64,000 bases of DNA from Grimontia celer. Its GTDB lineage: Bacteria > Pseudomonadota > Gammaproteobacteria > Enterobacterales > Vibrionaceae. Made by a program: the position numbers and the translations under genes. The DNA is taken from assembly GCF_900055185.1 (NCBI RefSeq), contig NZ_FIZX01000002.1, positions 1,492,586 through 1,556,585 of the forward strand. The letters run 5' to 3'. Below the pieces are notes generated by a model. It saw only the letters and a program-made list of their open reading frames with translations, did no database searches and was not told where the DNA came from. Of the stretch, positions 1 through 9,217 are shown in pieces; the stretch's first letter is position 1, and each line of letters starts with the position of its first letter.

Positions 1-239
1 CCATCATGGCAGGTATCAACCAAACCATCATGATGGCACTGGCAATGGTGGTTATCGCTTCAATGATCGGCGTTAAAGGCCTCGGCCAGCCGGTACTGAA
101 GTCAATCACCAACCAATACTTCACATTGGGTCTGATTAACGGCCTCGCGATTGTCGCACTGGCAATCATCTTTGACCGCGTATCTCAAAGCTACGCAAAA
201 CGTTCACAGCAGCACCTGAGCGGAGGCCACAATGAGTAA
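1..239 (+). CDS. proW: Osmoprotectant ABC transporter permease, C-terminal part (ProW-like), truncated by the window edge
   Basis: Only the last 79 or so codons are inside the window; the reading frame is open from the first bases. What is visible has hydrophobic segments matching the final membrane helices of a permease ([14 protein letters not shown], and [18 protein letters not shown]) and a short polar tail. Its stop codon overlaps the start of the ATPase gene proV by 8 bp, so the two are translationally coupled. In the ProU family ProW forms the inner-membrane channel for glycine betaine or proline betaine, with ProX as binding protein, here presumably just upstream or elsewhere. Assignment rests mainly on the coupled ProV. 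Confidence 0.8.
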   Translation, partial: IMAGINQTIMMALAMVVIASMIGVKGLGQPVLKSITNQYFTLGLINGLAIVALAIIFDRVSQSYAKRSQQHLSGGHNE

Positions 240-1488
240 TACTGAAAACAGCACACCGCTGATCCAGATTAAAGGCCTCTACAAGATCTTCGGTAACACC
301 CCACAAAAGGTGTTGCCGGACGTAAAAGCAGGTAAATCCAAAGACGATATTCTTGCCGCGACGGGCCATACGGTGGGTCTTCAGGACATCAACCTTGATA
401 TCGCGCGCGGCGAAATTTTCGTGATTATGGGGCTTTCCGGCTCAGGCAAGTCCACCATGATTCGACACTTCAACCGTTTGATTGAGCCAACTGAAGGCCA
501 AATCATCGTTGAGGGCGAAGACGTCATGAAGCTGGACGAGAAAGGCTTACAGAATTTTCGACGCCATAAAATGTCGATGGTTTTCCAGCGCTTTGGCTTG
601 ATGCCTCACCGCACTGTTCTGCAAAACGTCGCTTACGGCTTGCAGGTGCAAGGTGTCGATAAATCCGAGCGTGAAAAGAAAGCCACTGACTGGCTAGACA
701 CTGTTGGCCTTGGCGGATATGAAAAACAGTACCCGTCGCAATTGTCAGGTGGTCAGCAACAACGTGTTGGTCTGGCCCGCGCACTGTGTACCGATGCTGA
801 AATCCTGCTGATGGATGAAGCTTTCTCGGCACTCGATCCCCTGATTCGAAGTGAAATGCAGGACCAGTTGATTGGCCTGCAGGAGAAGCTGCACAAAACC
901 ATCATCTTCATCACCCATGATTTGGACGAAGCACTGCGCCTCGGTGACCGCATTGCCATTCTTCGCGATGGTAAGCTCGTTCAGCAAGGCCGTCCGGTTG
1001 ATATTCTGCTTAACCCAGCTGACGACTATGTCGAAGCCTTTGTTAAAGACGTTAACCGTGCACGTGCACTCACCGTTGATACGGTGATGAAACCGCAAAG
1101 TCTGCGTATTAGCGCTGAAACTATTGGTGAAGCGCTGGCAGAAATGCGCAAGGCCAAAGCGGAACACGGTTATTACGTGAATGATGACGGTTACCAAGGT
1201 GCACTGAGCATTGAGAAACTGGAATCGGTAGATTCGGCCCGCCACGGTGACGCTATTGATGAAGCCGTTCTTGAAGAAGTTCCAGGCATCCAAAGTGATG
1301 CACTGATTGAAGCTGTCATTCCAGACACGCTAGAGCACGAATTGCCATTGCCAGTTCTGGATCAAGATGGTGAGCTTCAAGGTGAGCTTTCTCGTGCAAA
1401 TCTGGTGGAAGTACTGTCCGATCAGTCTTCTAACGGTGCGGAGGATGAAGAGCCAGAGGCAAAAAAGCCTGAGGCGGCATCCGCCTAA
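232..1488 (+). CDS. proV: Glycine betaine/proline ABC transporter ATP-binding protein with CBS tail (ProV)
   Basis: ATPase that powers uptake of glycine betaine-type osmoprotectants through ProW at the inner membrane. Visible motifs: Walker [10 protein letters not shown] at residues 67-75, ABC signature LSGGQQQRV at 171-179, Walker B ILLMDE at 191-196, D-loop SALD at 199-202 and an H-loop in FITHDLDEA. The stretch from about residue 285 onward fits the tandem CBS pair that senses ionic strength in this family; the last 20 residues are acidic and alanine-rich. GGAGG lies just before the ATG. The start overlaps the proW stop, and a strong terminator follows directly, so this is the last gene of its operon. 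At 418 aa it is slightly longer than E. coli ProV (400 aa). Confidence 0.93.
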   Translation: MSNTENSTPLIQIKGLYKIFGNTPQKVLPDVKAGKSKDDILAATGHTVGLQDINLDIARGEIFVIMGLSGSGKSTMIRHFNRLIEPTEGQIIVEGEDVMKLDEKGLQNFRRHKMSMVFQRFGLMPHRTVLQNVAYGLQVQGVDKSEREKKATDWLDTVGLGGYEKQYPSQLSGGQQQRVGLARALCTDAEILLMDEAFSALDPLIRSEMQDQLIGLQEKLHKTIIFITHDLDEALRLGDRIAILRDGKLVQQGRPVDILLNPADDYVEAFVKDVNRARALTVDTVMKPQSLRISAETIGEALAEMRKAKAEHGYYVNDDGYQGALSIEKLESVDSARHGDAIDEAVLEEVPGIQSDALIEAVIPDTLEHELPLPVLDQDGELQGELSRANLVEVLSDQSSNGAEDEEPEAKKPEAASA

Positions 1489-1507
1489 CTTATTCTCTTT
1501 CCCACCT

Positions 1508-1539
1508 AAAAAGCGCTTCAATTTGAAGCGCTTTTTTTT
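1508..1539 (+). terminator. Rho-independent terminator after proV
   Basis: AAGCGCTTCA / TGAAGCGCTT form a perfect 10-bp stem (1511-1520 with 1524-1533) with a three-base loop, followed by a run of T. Confidence 0.9.
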
Positions 1540-1634
1540 ATTCCAGCACGTGTCTACTATTCAACATATCAACCTCTGTCCCACGGCAGACTTCGCTATA
1601 CTAGAGGAATATTTATCATTCCTGAGACGGTATC

Positions 1635-2681
1635 GTGTTCGCAACCAATAGCAAAAGCTCATACGCACACAGCGCCTTCGGCCTAAAGCTAGCGACGATA
1701 AACCTGTTCAACTTTATCGAGCCGCCGGGTGCATTTTACGAGTTCAGCAACATCTACAGCGAAGACCAATGGCGGCAAAAACGTGCTTGGTTAAACCGTT
1801 ACATTGGCAGCTACCAACCTGACATTATTGCCTTTCAGGAAGTGTTCAGTGCGTCCGCGCTCAAGTCGTTGCTCGAACCGCTGGGTTATCGGTTCTTTGC
1901 TGTTGTCGATGAGCCGGAGCCGCTTGAGGAATATATCTACAAAAGCCCAGTTGTTTGCCTGGCGTCCCGCTACCCAATTTTAAGTGCCCTTCCTTTGCAA
2001 GCTGAGCCAGAAGTTTCTGCCCGTATGGGTATCCAGCAGGATTTTGAATACAGTCGTTTGCCTTTGTTTGCGACCTTGGAGCTCCCCTCTCTCGGTCAAA
2101 CGGATATTTACGTGGTTCACCTCAAATCTAAACGTCCGATTTTGGAAGAGAGCTCAGATGAGAACGAACCTAAGAAGCTTGCTCAATCTATGCAGGTGGA
2201 AATGACCGGCTCTTGGGCATCAGCTATTCAAAGAGGCTCTGAAGCCTGTCACCTGATGAACAGCATCATTGAACGTCGGTCGCACACCAATAATCCTGCA
2301 ATCGTCATGGGCGACTTTAATGATGATCTTCGATCGGAAGTGTTGCGTGCTTTCCATGTTTCGGGTCTACGTTCCATTACTGATGACATGGCAGAAATGC
2401 CACTCTCTCACTATCAGCTTCATGACAGCTGGGATTTATACGTCAAAAACATCGGTGAAACAGGTATGGTTCGCCCTGCCACTCACTACTTCCATGCGAA
2501 AGGATCGGTATTGGATTACATTCTGCTTTCCAGCGAATTCAACAGTGCAGATCCTGCAAGCCTCGCTGAAGTAGGAGATTTTCACTGCGAAGACACCCAT
2601 CTGGTGAATCCAAAATTTGATCAGGACACTTACAGCAGCGATCACGCGATAGTCAGCGTCACTATCTCTCTTCGCCAGTAG
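1635..2681 (+). CDS. Endonuclease/exonuclease/phosphatase (EEP) family hydrolase
   Basis: A 348-aa protein with the EEP (DNase I-like) fold signatures in order: NLFNF near residue 24, the metal-binding Glu in IIAFQEVF (E69), MGDFNDD in the middle and the C-terminal SSDHAIVSV with the catalytic Asp-His. The family hydrolyses phosphodiester bonds in nucleic acids, inositol phosphates or lipids, so the substrate cannot be named. No signal peptide is obvious. The start is a GTG with only a weak Shine-Dalgarno; no better start lies between it and the conserved core. It stands alone between the proV terminator and an exported binding protein on the same strand. Confidence 0.8.
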   Translation: MFATNSKSSYAHSAFGLKLATINLFNFIEPPGAFYEFSNIYSEDQWRQKRAWLNRYIGSYQPDIIAFQEVFSASALKSLLEPLGYRFFAVVDEPEPLEEYIYKSPVVCLASRYPILSALPLQAEPEVSARMGIQQDFEYSRLPLFATLELPSLGQTDIYVVHLKSKRPILEESSDENEPKKLAQSMQVEMTGSWASAIQRGSEACHLMNSIIERRSHTNNPAIVMGDFNDDLRSEVLRAFHVSGLRSITDDMAEMPLSHYQLHDSWDLYVKNIGETGMVRPATHYFHAKGSVLDYILLSSEFNSADPASLAEVGDFHCEDTHLVNPKFDQDTYSSDHAIVSVTISLRQ

Positions 2682-2830
2682 CTTTTTCAAACTCTACCCT
2701 AGACCGTGCTTTATTTCAGAACGGCGCTGTTTCTCACTTCAAATCCGCCCTGATTTCTCGCGAAAATCATCATCTTGATTAAGCTTATAAGAATGTCTCG
2801 TTGTCGATACTGCATTTATAGGAGCTCGTA

Positions 2831-3604
2831 ATGACTTCTCTATTCGCCAGGAAACTGGCCTGCGTTTTTGCCTTTACACTCGCTGCCTTTATCGCCCTTC
2901 CCAGCACAGCCAACACACACGGCGAAAAAGAAATTATTCTAGTGAGTGAGGCTTGGGAGGATGCGACAGAAAAAGACGGCTCTGGCCTATATTTCGAGAT
3001 CATGCGACGCGTTTTCGAGCCGCTTGGTTACAGCATCAAAACCATCACCACCACCTACTCTCGCAGCATTTACCTCGTGCAAACAAAAAGAATGGACGCC
3101 TTTCTAGGGTCTTATATCGATGAGCAAGAACAGGTCCTCTACCCCTACTGGCATTTTGATGCCGAACAAGTCTCAGCTGTTTACAAAGCTTCGGTGATAC
3201 CCGCCTGGAAAGGCGAAGAAACACTGGAAAATAGAACGGTCGGCTGGGTAAAGGGCTATGACTACAATGATTACATCGACACCAAATTTACCATCCACGA
3301 AGTCAAATCCCGGCGTCAAGGCCTTTCAATGGTTTATTCAGACAGACTGGATGTCTTACTGGATGCGAGAGAGGAACTGGTTGAAGAGTTTGAGCTTGGT
3401 TATTTGAATCGTGATGAGTTTGAGATGGCCAACATCATGGATCTCAAACTCTATCCAGGGTTTGCGGACACCGAAAAAGGACAAGAACTTCGCCGAATTT
3501 ATGATGAACGGTTTGAAGAGTTGCTCAACAAAGGGGAGATTAAACGTCTCTACGATGAGTATGAGTGGGAGTATTTTCCCTTCGCTGTCAGTTCAACGCC
3601 ATAA
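2831..3604 (+). CDS. Periplasmic substrate-binding protein, SBP_bac_3-like
   Basis: A 257-aa exported protein. An N-terminal signal peptide (positive start, then VFAFTLAAFIALPSTANT) is followed by a core typical of solute-binding family 3 proteins: LVSEAWEDATEKDGSGLYFEI, the GYSIK strand, SRSIYLVQTKRMDAFLGSY, and a C-terminal YDERFEELLNKGEIKRLYDEY helix pair. Members bind amino acids or act as soluble receptors for membrane sensors. There are no permease or ATPase genes beside it, so it may serve as an orphan receptor; that is inference. AGGAG is well placed before the ATG, and a strong terminator follows. Confidence 0.75.
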   Translation: MTSLFARKLACVFAFTLAAFIALPSTANTHGEKEIILVSEAWEDATEKDGSGLYFEIMRRVFEPLGYSIKTITTTYSRSIYLVQTKRMDAFLGSYIDEQEQVLYPYWHFDAEQVSAVYKASVIPAWKGEETLENRTVGWVKGYDYNDYIDTKFTIHEVKSRRQGLSMVYSDRLDVLLDAREELVEEFELGYLNRDEFEMANIMDLKLYPGFADTEKGQELRRIYDERFEELLNKGEIKRLYDEYEWEYFPFAVSSTP

Positions 3605-3624
3605 CGTTGAAAGACTAGAAATAG

Positions 3625-3652
3625 AAACGCCGCCCGATGGGCGGCGTTTTTG
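3625..3652 (+). terminator. Rho-independent terminator
   Basis: AAACGCCGCCC / GGGCGGCGTTT stem with a three-base loop, then T-rich. It ends the binding-protein gene and may also serve the convergent gene that stops at 3672. Confidence 0.9.
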
Positions 3653-3671
3653 TATTCATTCCTGTTTAGGC

Positions 3672-3938
3672 TTATCGGCCGTTAGTAATATCTTGGTAGT
3701 CACCGTCGATTGTCTGGCCCTGATGGCGCGTTTTTGGACCAAAAGGCGTTTCGCGGGTTTCGCTATAAGCCTGTTCAAATTGCGCAGCTTGCTGCTCTTG
3801 CGCTTTGCGCAGTTTTTTCATTACAAACGGTTTTGCAATCAGAGCACCAACCGAAATCAGAAGGCCGAATACAGCAGCAAACACCAAGGTAAAGAAGCCG
3901 AGAATAAGCGTAACCACACTGGTCAGGATTTGTATCAT
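3672..3938 (-). CDS. Small membrane protein of unknown function
   Basis: An 88-aa protein: residues about 3-40 are strongly hydrophobic and could form one long or two short membrane helices (LVFAAVFGLLISVGALIAKP), then a basic segment (MKKLRKAQ) and a Gln/Asp-rich soluble tail. The topology suggests an inner-membrane anchor with a cytoplasmic tail. GGGGAA precedes the ATG. I do not recognise a named family. It is convergent with the binding-protein gene on its left. Confidence 0.65.
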   Translation of the reverse strand: MIQILTSVVTLILGFFTLVFAAVFGLLISVGALIAKPFVMKKLRKAQEQQAAQFEQAYSETRETPFGPKTRHQGQTIDGDYQDITNGR

Positions 3939-4030
3939 TGTAATTCCCCGTGGATTAAAATCGTGTTGGCTTCATTTCACTTCCCCCTAACATGCGGCTT
4001 AGGGGGTGAAATATCAAGAGGCATTTACAT

Positions 4031-4810
4031 TTATTTACTGACCAAGGTATTAATCTGATCCACTAATAACGGCACATTTTCCCAGAGAATAAAGTGCCCT
4101 TCGTCAGGCATCATCATCAACTCAGCAGCGGGGAGTTTTGCTTTCGCAAACAGGGAATTACCCGGATCAGCCAAGTCATCTTCCGCACCATGAACCAGTA
4201 AAACTGGCATATCAAGCGTCGACCAATTTTGCGCTGCAAGCTTCTCTAGCTCTTTGTCCAACACCATCATTTCTCGATTGGATTTGAGCAGATCATCCGG
4301 CAATATCCAGTTCGCCAACAAAGTATCGGTAATAATATTGTACCATTTGGGTGATTCTAATTTGGGGTCAAAGGCCGACGCAATAAGCAGCAAACCGCTC
4401 ACTCTATCTGGTGCTAACAAGGCCAGCTGCAACGCAATGGGGCCACCAAGAGAGTGGCCCACCACCCAAGTTTCCTTACCACTGTTCACCAAATCCATTA
4501 GAGCTTCAGCCTGCTTCTGAATTGAGGTTTCGACTGGCCTACCTGATTCTCCAAAGCCAGGACGATCCACAGAAACCAGTTCCAAATGCTGCAATGCTGG
4601 ATGCCCTAAGTAATCATCGTAGGCTTCTTTGCTGCCGGGTGAACCATGAATAAACACGACCCGTCTTTCCGCATCAGGATTGCCAGCGATCTTTATCCAA
4701 GCCTCAGTATCGCTTGGTGCAGGCATTTCGTTTTTATCTGCCGTGGCAAAGCCCGGATAAATTGAAACCATCAGAATAAGAAAGACACCGAATACAGGCC
4801 TTTTTGCCAT
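4031..4810 (-). CDS. Alpha/beta hydrolase, probably exported
   Basis: A 259-aa alpha/beta hydrolase. Motifs in order: oxyanion strand FIHGSPGS, the nucleophile elbow VVGHSLGG (catalytic Ser), the acid in LVHGAEDDLADP and the catalytic His in DEGHFILWE. The first about 24 residues look like a signal peptide or signal anchor (VFGVFLILMVSIYPGFATA), suggesting action in the periplasm or at the inner membrane. AAGGAG precedes the ATG. Substrate cannot be read from sequence; esterases, haloperoxidase-like and hydrolytic enzymes share this layout. Confidence 0.82.
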   Translation of the reverse strand: MAKRPVFGVFLILMVSIYPGFATADKNEMPAPSDTEAWIKIAGNPDAERRVVFIHGSPGSKEAYDDYLGHPALQHLELVSVDRPGFGESGRPVETSIQKQAEALMDLVNSGKETWVVGHSLGGPIALQLALLAPDRVSGLLLIASAFDPKLESPKWYNIITDTLLANWILPDDLLKSNREMMVLDKELEKLAAQNWSTLDMPVLLVHGAEDDLADPGNSLFAKAKLPAAELMMMPDEGHFILWENVPLLVDQINTLVSK

Positions 4811-5064
4811 GGTAGAAATACTCCTTAGGGTCTGTTGACCTTTGGTGATGAACGAATTCGACTATTATCCTGTTCCGTTATAGACCGCTTCTATTAGCTT
4901 TTCTCTCCAAGCTTGACCTTCTTTGTTTTCAATTTTCGGTATTAAAAACAAGACTTCACCTGCCTTTTCTATACCCCATGTGCAGATAGTCACTTATGAG
5001 ACAGGTTGAGAACACACTGTGAAGGTAGGCTGTCTATTCCCATGTCAGTAAGAGGAAGTATGAC

Positions 5065-5358
5065 ATGCAAACTCACAAGGAAATCATTACGGCTCTCAAG
5101 GCCACATTGCTCATCGTTGCTGCGACCAGTTTGGTGGGCTGTTCGACATCGCGTCATGATCAGCTTGCTGATTTAGGCTTTAGCACGCCATACATGGAAG
5201 GCTATGACGACGGTTGCCACAGCAAAGTCACTGCGGCACAAACCAATAGAGACGGCTATCGCCAAGACCCCGAGCGTATGTTTAAAGAGCCTCGCTATGC
5301 CAACGGCTGGAATGATGGCTATGAGCAATGCTTCGTCGCCAATAAGGAGTTTTACTAG
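5065..5358 (+). CDS. Small lipoprotein of unknown function
   Basis: A 97-aa protein with a lipoprotein signal (LLIVAATSLVGC, Cys at about residue 26) and a short mature part rich in Asp, Gly and Tyr. Two similar stretches, YMEGYDDGCHSK and YANGWNDGYEQC, look like a small internal repeat with the core G(Y/W)(D/N)DG, each holding a Cys that could pair. AGAGGAAG precedes the ATG. No named family recognised; likely a membrane-anchored periplasmic protein. Confidence 0.7.
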   Translation: MQTHKEIITALKATLLIVAATSLVGCSTSRHDQLADLGFSTPYMEGYDDGCHSKVTAAQTNRDGYRQDPERMFKEPRYANGWNDGYEQCFVANKEFY

Positions 5359-5393
5359 GGTTGCTGACCTTAGCTCAAGGCTTTATAGGTATA

Positions 5394-5425
5394 AAAAATC
5401 CTGCGATTAAGCAGGATTTTTGTTT
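5394..5425. terminator. Bidirectional terminator between convergent genes
   Basis: AAAAATCCTGC / GCAGGATTTTT stem, A-tract on the left and T-tract on the right, placed between the lipoprotein gene (ends 5358) and the convergent exported-protein gene (ends 5435). Confidence 0.88.
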
Positions 5426-5434
5426 CCGTTATGC

Positions 5435-5752
5435 TTAATCATGGTCACGTGGAATCAACACACGTTTTTGAACCTCTCCACCATTTGACAACTTGGCAGT
5501 GAAAACCGCACTGCGCGTATAGGGTTCATCTGTCGTCACAAACACAAGGCCATTCTCTGGCGTAACATATTCATCCAACGTACCGCTCAGCGTGACAGTG
5601 GCTCCTTGCACAGGCTCGCCATTTTGTACCACTTTTACCCAGGCACCTTGCCCTGCAGTTACCACTCGCATACTGACATCTTCATTCATCATCCCTGCCG
5701 AAGCAGCAGATGAAACAGCAAAAAGACTTAACGCAATCATTATTTTTTTCAT
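5435..5752 (-). CDS. Small exported protein of unknown function
   Basis: About 105 aa. The start is set at the ATG of MKKIMIALSLF because GGAGAGG sits just upstream; the open frame extends nine codons further but without a ribosome site. A clear signal peptide ends near SSAASA-GMM. The mature part (VVQNGEPVQGATVTLSGTLDEYVTPENGLVFVTTDEP) resembles a small beta-sandwich of the carboxypeptidase-regulatory or Ig-like type; that is a fold guess. Convergent with the lipoprotein gene and sharing its terminator. Confidence 0.7.
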   Translation of the reverse strand: MKKIMIALSLFAVSSAASAGMMNEDVSMRVVTAGQGAWVKVVQNGEPVQGATVTLSGTLDEYVTPENGLVFVTTDEPYTRSAVFTAKLSNGGEVQKRVLIPRDHD

Positions 5753-6160
5753 GATGACCTCTCCGTCATTTTTCGTCACACGTTACTCCCCCTAAAGATA
5801 GATCTGCATCTCACGTTCTGCCAGACGATAAATTCGAAAAACTCCAACAAAAATTTCGATATTTAAAGCACATACGAAATATGGACAAACTTAAAACCCA
5901 AGCAAATAGTGTTTCTGGAACTCCCGATTTGACCAGAAAAATTTGCAAAGCAAAATGACATTTCTTGCCGAATTCCCAACCTTCTTTTCAAAGCGCTTCG
6001 CCACCCCTAGCGTGAATAGAGTCGCAGCCAAACTGTGACCTGTCATAATTTTGCAACATTTTTCGTGACGAACACCAGAGGTGTCCTATATTTAAGACAT
6101 CTTGTATAGGTCATTTCCCCCAAACGGTTTAGCTCACGAATAAATTGGACAGGAGACATC
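5753..6160. other. Intergenic region between divergent genes
   Basis: About 400 bp of AT-rich sequence between the divergent exported-protein and chemoreceptor genes. It should hold both promoters, but I could not place a convincing sigma-28 or sigma-70 site. AGGAGA just before 6161 is the chemoreceptor ribosome site. Confidence 0.5.
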
Positions 6161-8116
6161 ATGCGAATGGCATTCCCACAAACCATCAAAGCCCAGCTCT
6201 CGAGTGTCGTGATACTCATATTGTTATCCGTGGCGGTGTTTGCCATTTCTTTCCAACGCTCTTTCAGTGAACTGGAGACACTAGACGGTGCTTCGGTTGA
6301 TATCCTGAAAAGCCAGACGTCCGTATTAATGCTTCGTCGACATGAAAAAGATTTTATGGCACGCAAAGAAGCCAAGTACAAAGAGAGATTTGATACCGAG
6401 TACGATGCACTGACCCAAAAACTGGTGACCGCAAAATCGAAACTTAACTCGCTGGATATGGAAGGCCACGAAGCCATTGATGCCATGCTGTACAAGTTGG
6501 AAAAATACCAACGCGACTTCAGCGCCTTGGTTAACCAGCGTCTGGAAATCGGTGCCTCCCACGACTTAGGGTTGAAAGGCACTGCTCGTGCTGCTTCCCA
6601 TCGTGTTGAAAGGGAAATCCAGAAAGTGGATAACGACATGCTCTACAACAAGCTTTTGATGTTAAGACGCCACGAAAAAGACTTTCTGCTGCGCTCTGAT
6701 ACCCAGTATGTCGATAAATTCAACGCACTGATGGATGAACTGTCTCCTGCCATCGCAACGAGTGATATGCCCGCCAGTAACCGTCTTATCATGGAAACCG
6801 CACTGCGCGAATATCACAAAACCTTTAATGCATTGGCAACTGGCATGGAAGACGTAGGCTTAACACCGCAAAGTGGTTTGCATGGAAGTTTGCGTGCCTC
6901 GGTTCAAGAAGCTGAGAGACAAATGAGGGCGCTCAGTGAAGACTTGGTTACCGCCATCGATAGCCGTGAGAAAAGTGTTACCAAGCGATTGACGCTGATC
7001 GGCGGCGCGTTGGCGATTATTGTCTGCCTGACACTTGGACTGATTACCCGTTTAGTGACTCACAAAGTTTCCGTAGCGAATGCCTTGATGAAAAAGATCG
7101 CAGAAGGCGAAAGCTCGCTGCGGGTTCGAATGAACCTTCGTGGTAAAGATGAGTTGTCTGAAATGGCATCTTACTTCAATCAATTTATCGGTAATCTCCA
7201 GCACACGATGGAGAAAATTGCGGGTATCTCTTCAGAGCTTTCAAGTAACGCAAGACGCAGCCTGATGATGGCTAGCGATACCGCAACCAATGCAGAGAAG
7301 CAGCGCGCCGAGTCAGACTCTGTTTCTACGGCAATGACAGAAATGACGGCCACCAGCCGCGAGATTGCAGAAAGCGTATCGACAGCGGCAAACGTGGCCA
7401 AAGAACTCCAGGACTCGGCGCAAACCGGCCGTGAAGTGAATGGTGAAACGTCTGCCAAAGCCAACCAGCTCTCGGAAAGTATGCGCAGCGCCAGCGACAA
7501 CATGCAGCGGCTCAATACCGACAGCGAAGAAATTGGTTCAGTCATTGATGTTATCCGCTCTATCACTGAACAAACCAACCTGCTTGCTTTGAACGCGGCG
7601 ATAGAAGCAGCTCGTGCAGGTGATCAGGGGCGTGGCTTTGCGGTAGTTGCTGATCAGGTTCGGGAGCTCGCGATGAAGACCCACCAGTCAACAGATGAAA
7701 TCACCAAGATTATTGAGCAACTACAAAACGGTATCCGTCACAGCGTCGACTTGATGAATCAGAGCAGTGAGATGGCCTCAATCAGTGTCGAACAAGCTCG
7801 GGAAGGCGCTTCGGTAATGGCTGCCATGGTTTCACAAATTGAAGATATTGCTGGTCAGAACCTACAAATCGCCACGGCTTCTGAAGAACAGACAGTGGTG
7901 ACTGAGAGTGTAGACAGAAACATCATCGCCATTGTTGAGCTGGCAGAACATACAGCCAGCGCCGCGAAAAAATCCAACCAATCCGCCTCTGCCATCGAAC
8001 AGTTGGCAAATGAGCTTGATAAGCTGGTTGGTACTTTCACTGGCCAATCACAACCGCAAGCTATTTCGACAAAAGACAGTAGCGAAAACGTCAATATGGC
8101 GTTTGCCCGCGCATAA
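6161..8116 (+). CDS. Methyl-accepting chemotaxis protein with an HBM-type sensor domain
   Basis: A 651-aa chemoreceptor. Order: first membrane helix at about 15-35; a periplasmic helical region to about 275 with two similar modules, each opening with the motif LMLRRHEKDF, as in helical bimodular (HBM) sensors such as McpS; second membrane helix (LIGGALAIIVCLTLGLIT); a HAMP domain; then a long signalling coiled coil with the tip TEQTNLLALNAAIEAARAG. HBM receptors of known ligand bind TCA intermediates or acetate, one per module; the ligand here is not readable. The C-terminus lacks an obvious CheR-binding pentapeptide. It is a lone gene with its own terminator. Confidence 0.93.
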   Translation: MRMAFPQTIKAQLSSVVILILLSVAVFAISFQRSFSELETLDGASVDILKSQTSVLMLRRHEKDFMARKEAKYKERFDTEYDALTQKLVTAKSKLNSLDMEGHEAIDAMLYKLEKYQRDFSALVNQRLEIGASHDLGLKGTARAASHRVEREIQKVDNDMLYNKLLMLRRHEKDFLLRSDTQYVDKFNALMDELSPAIATSDMPASNRLIMETALREYHKTFNALATGMEDVGLTPQSGLHGSLRASVQEAERQMRALSEDLVTAIDSREKSVTKRLTLIGGALAIIVCLTLGLITRLVTHKVSVANALMKKIAEGESSLRVRMNLRGKDELSEMASYFNQFIGNLQHTMEKIAGISSELSSNARRSLMMASDTATNAEKQRAESDSVSTAMTEMTATSREIAESVSTAANVAKELQDSAQTGREVNGETSAKANQLSESMRSASDNMQRLNTDSEEIGSVIDVIRSITEQTNLLALNAAIEAARAGDQGRGFAVVADQVRELAMKTHQSTDEITKIIEQLQNGIRHSVDLMNQSSEMASISVEQAREGASVMAAMVSQIEDIAGQNLQIATASEEQTVVTESVDRNIIAIVELAEHTASAAKKSNQSASAIEQLANELDKLVGTFTGQSQPQAISTKDSSENVNMAFARA

Positions 8117-8126
8117 TGCATAAATT

Positions 8127-8153
8127 GGGGCGCTCCGGCGTCCCTCTTCTTTC
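8127..8153 (+). terminator. Terminator after the chemoreceptor gene
   Basis: GGGGCGC / GCGTCCC stem (one G-U pair in RNA) with loop TCCG, followed by TCTTCTTTC. Confidence 0.65.
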
Positions 8154-8239
8154 GCTATCAAAGTCCCCTAATCTCTCGCTAACAAGCTACTGCTGTATAT
8201 CGTCTATATTAATGAAAACACTCAAACATCGGGTTAACT

Positions 8240-9187
8240 ATGAAAAAGCCAGAATTACCAGTCGATGAAACACACCGCCTGCAGGTACTGCATCACCTGA
8301 ATATTCTTGATACTGGTAATGAAGAGCGCTTTGACAGACTTACCCGCCTCGCCAAGCAAATGTTTGGCTCAAAAATCGCCGCCATTAGTTTTATTGATAT
8401 CAACAGGCAATGGGTGAAATCCGGTATTGGGTTGGAAACAGAATACCCAAGAGACATCAGTTTCTGTGCTCACACCATCCTGGACAGCGATCCTATGGTG
8501 GTCAACGACACCCAAGCCGATGTCCGCTTCTCAGATAATCCCCTTGTGCTTGGTGAGCCCAACATTCGCTTTTATGCAGGTTATCCAATTCGTCATGTTA
8601 GCGGCTCTCTACTCGGAACCCTTAGCATTGCTGATGATGAACCAAGAGGGTTTGATGATTACGACCTACGCTGCATGAAAGACATCGTCGATTTAGTTGA
8701 GAATGAGCTAGCCTCGATGCAACTCACCACTCAAGACCACCTCACCGGTTTGCTGAACGAGCACGGTTTCGAAGTGCTGTGCCAGAACAGCCTCAATATG
8801 TGTGAACGGCTCAATGCCCCGGCTTCGCTGGCGTTCTTCGATGTACGCGGATTAAAGATGATTAACAAGCTTCAAGGCAATGTGGAAGGCGACAGAGCGT
8901 TAGTCTTCTTTGCAGACTTATTGAAGTTTGGTTTTCGCGATTCCGATGTACTCGCACGTTTGGAAAGCGACAAATTTGCAGTACTGATGACTAACACACC
9001 CATCGCGAACACGCGGGATATTCTGGATAGATTCAAAGAGCGCGTTGATCGCTACGCGGTAGAGAATCGTCTCCCTTATACGTTGGATTATTACGTCGGC
9101 GTGTCTTGGGCTGAACCAGAAGCGGATTATGATTTCGGGCACCTGGTTGATGTTGCCCGAAATTTAGCCATCAAAGCGAAAGGATAA
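8240..9187 (+). CDS. GAF domain protein with degenerate GGDEF domain
   Basis: A 315-aa soluble protein. Residues about 20-150 form a GAF domain of the type that precedes GGDEF domains (AAISFIDINRQWVKSGIGL, CAHTILDSDPMVVNDTQADVRFSDNPLV, FYAGYPIRH). Residues about 160-315 form a GGDEF-fold domain opening with DHLTGLLNEHGFEVL. The active-site loop reads RLESDKFAV instead of RxGGDEFA, so the glycines that bind GTP phosphates and the catalytic Glu are lost. Diguanylate cyclase activity is therefore unlikely; degenerate domains can bind nucleotides or act as partners. It is monocistronic as far as seen. Confidence 0.85.
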   Translation: MKKPELPVDETHRLQVLHHLNILDTGNEERFDRLTRLAKQMFGSKIAAISFIDINRQWVKSGIGLETEYPRDISFCAHTILDSDPMVVNDTQADVRFSDNPLVLGEPNIRFYAGYPIRHVSGSLLGTLSIADDEPRGFDDYDLRCMKDIVDLVENELASMQLTTQDHLTGLLNEHGFEVLCQNSLNMCERLNAPASLAFFDVRGLKMINKLQGNVEGDRALVFFADLLKFGFRDSDVLARLESDKFAVLMTNTPIANTRDILDRFKERVDRYAVENRLPYTLDYYVGVSWAEPEADYDFGHLVDVARNLAIKAKG

Positions 9188-9217
9188 TTAGGAAGACTAG
9201 TTAACCTCGGTGTCGCT

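Noticed and set aside
745-1293. 182-codon frame opposite proV
   Set aside because: It is antisense to a strongly conserved ATPase, Cys- and Phe-rich without motif, a shadow of codon use.
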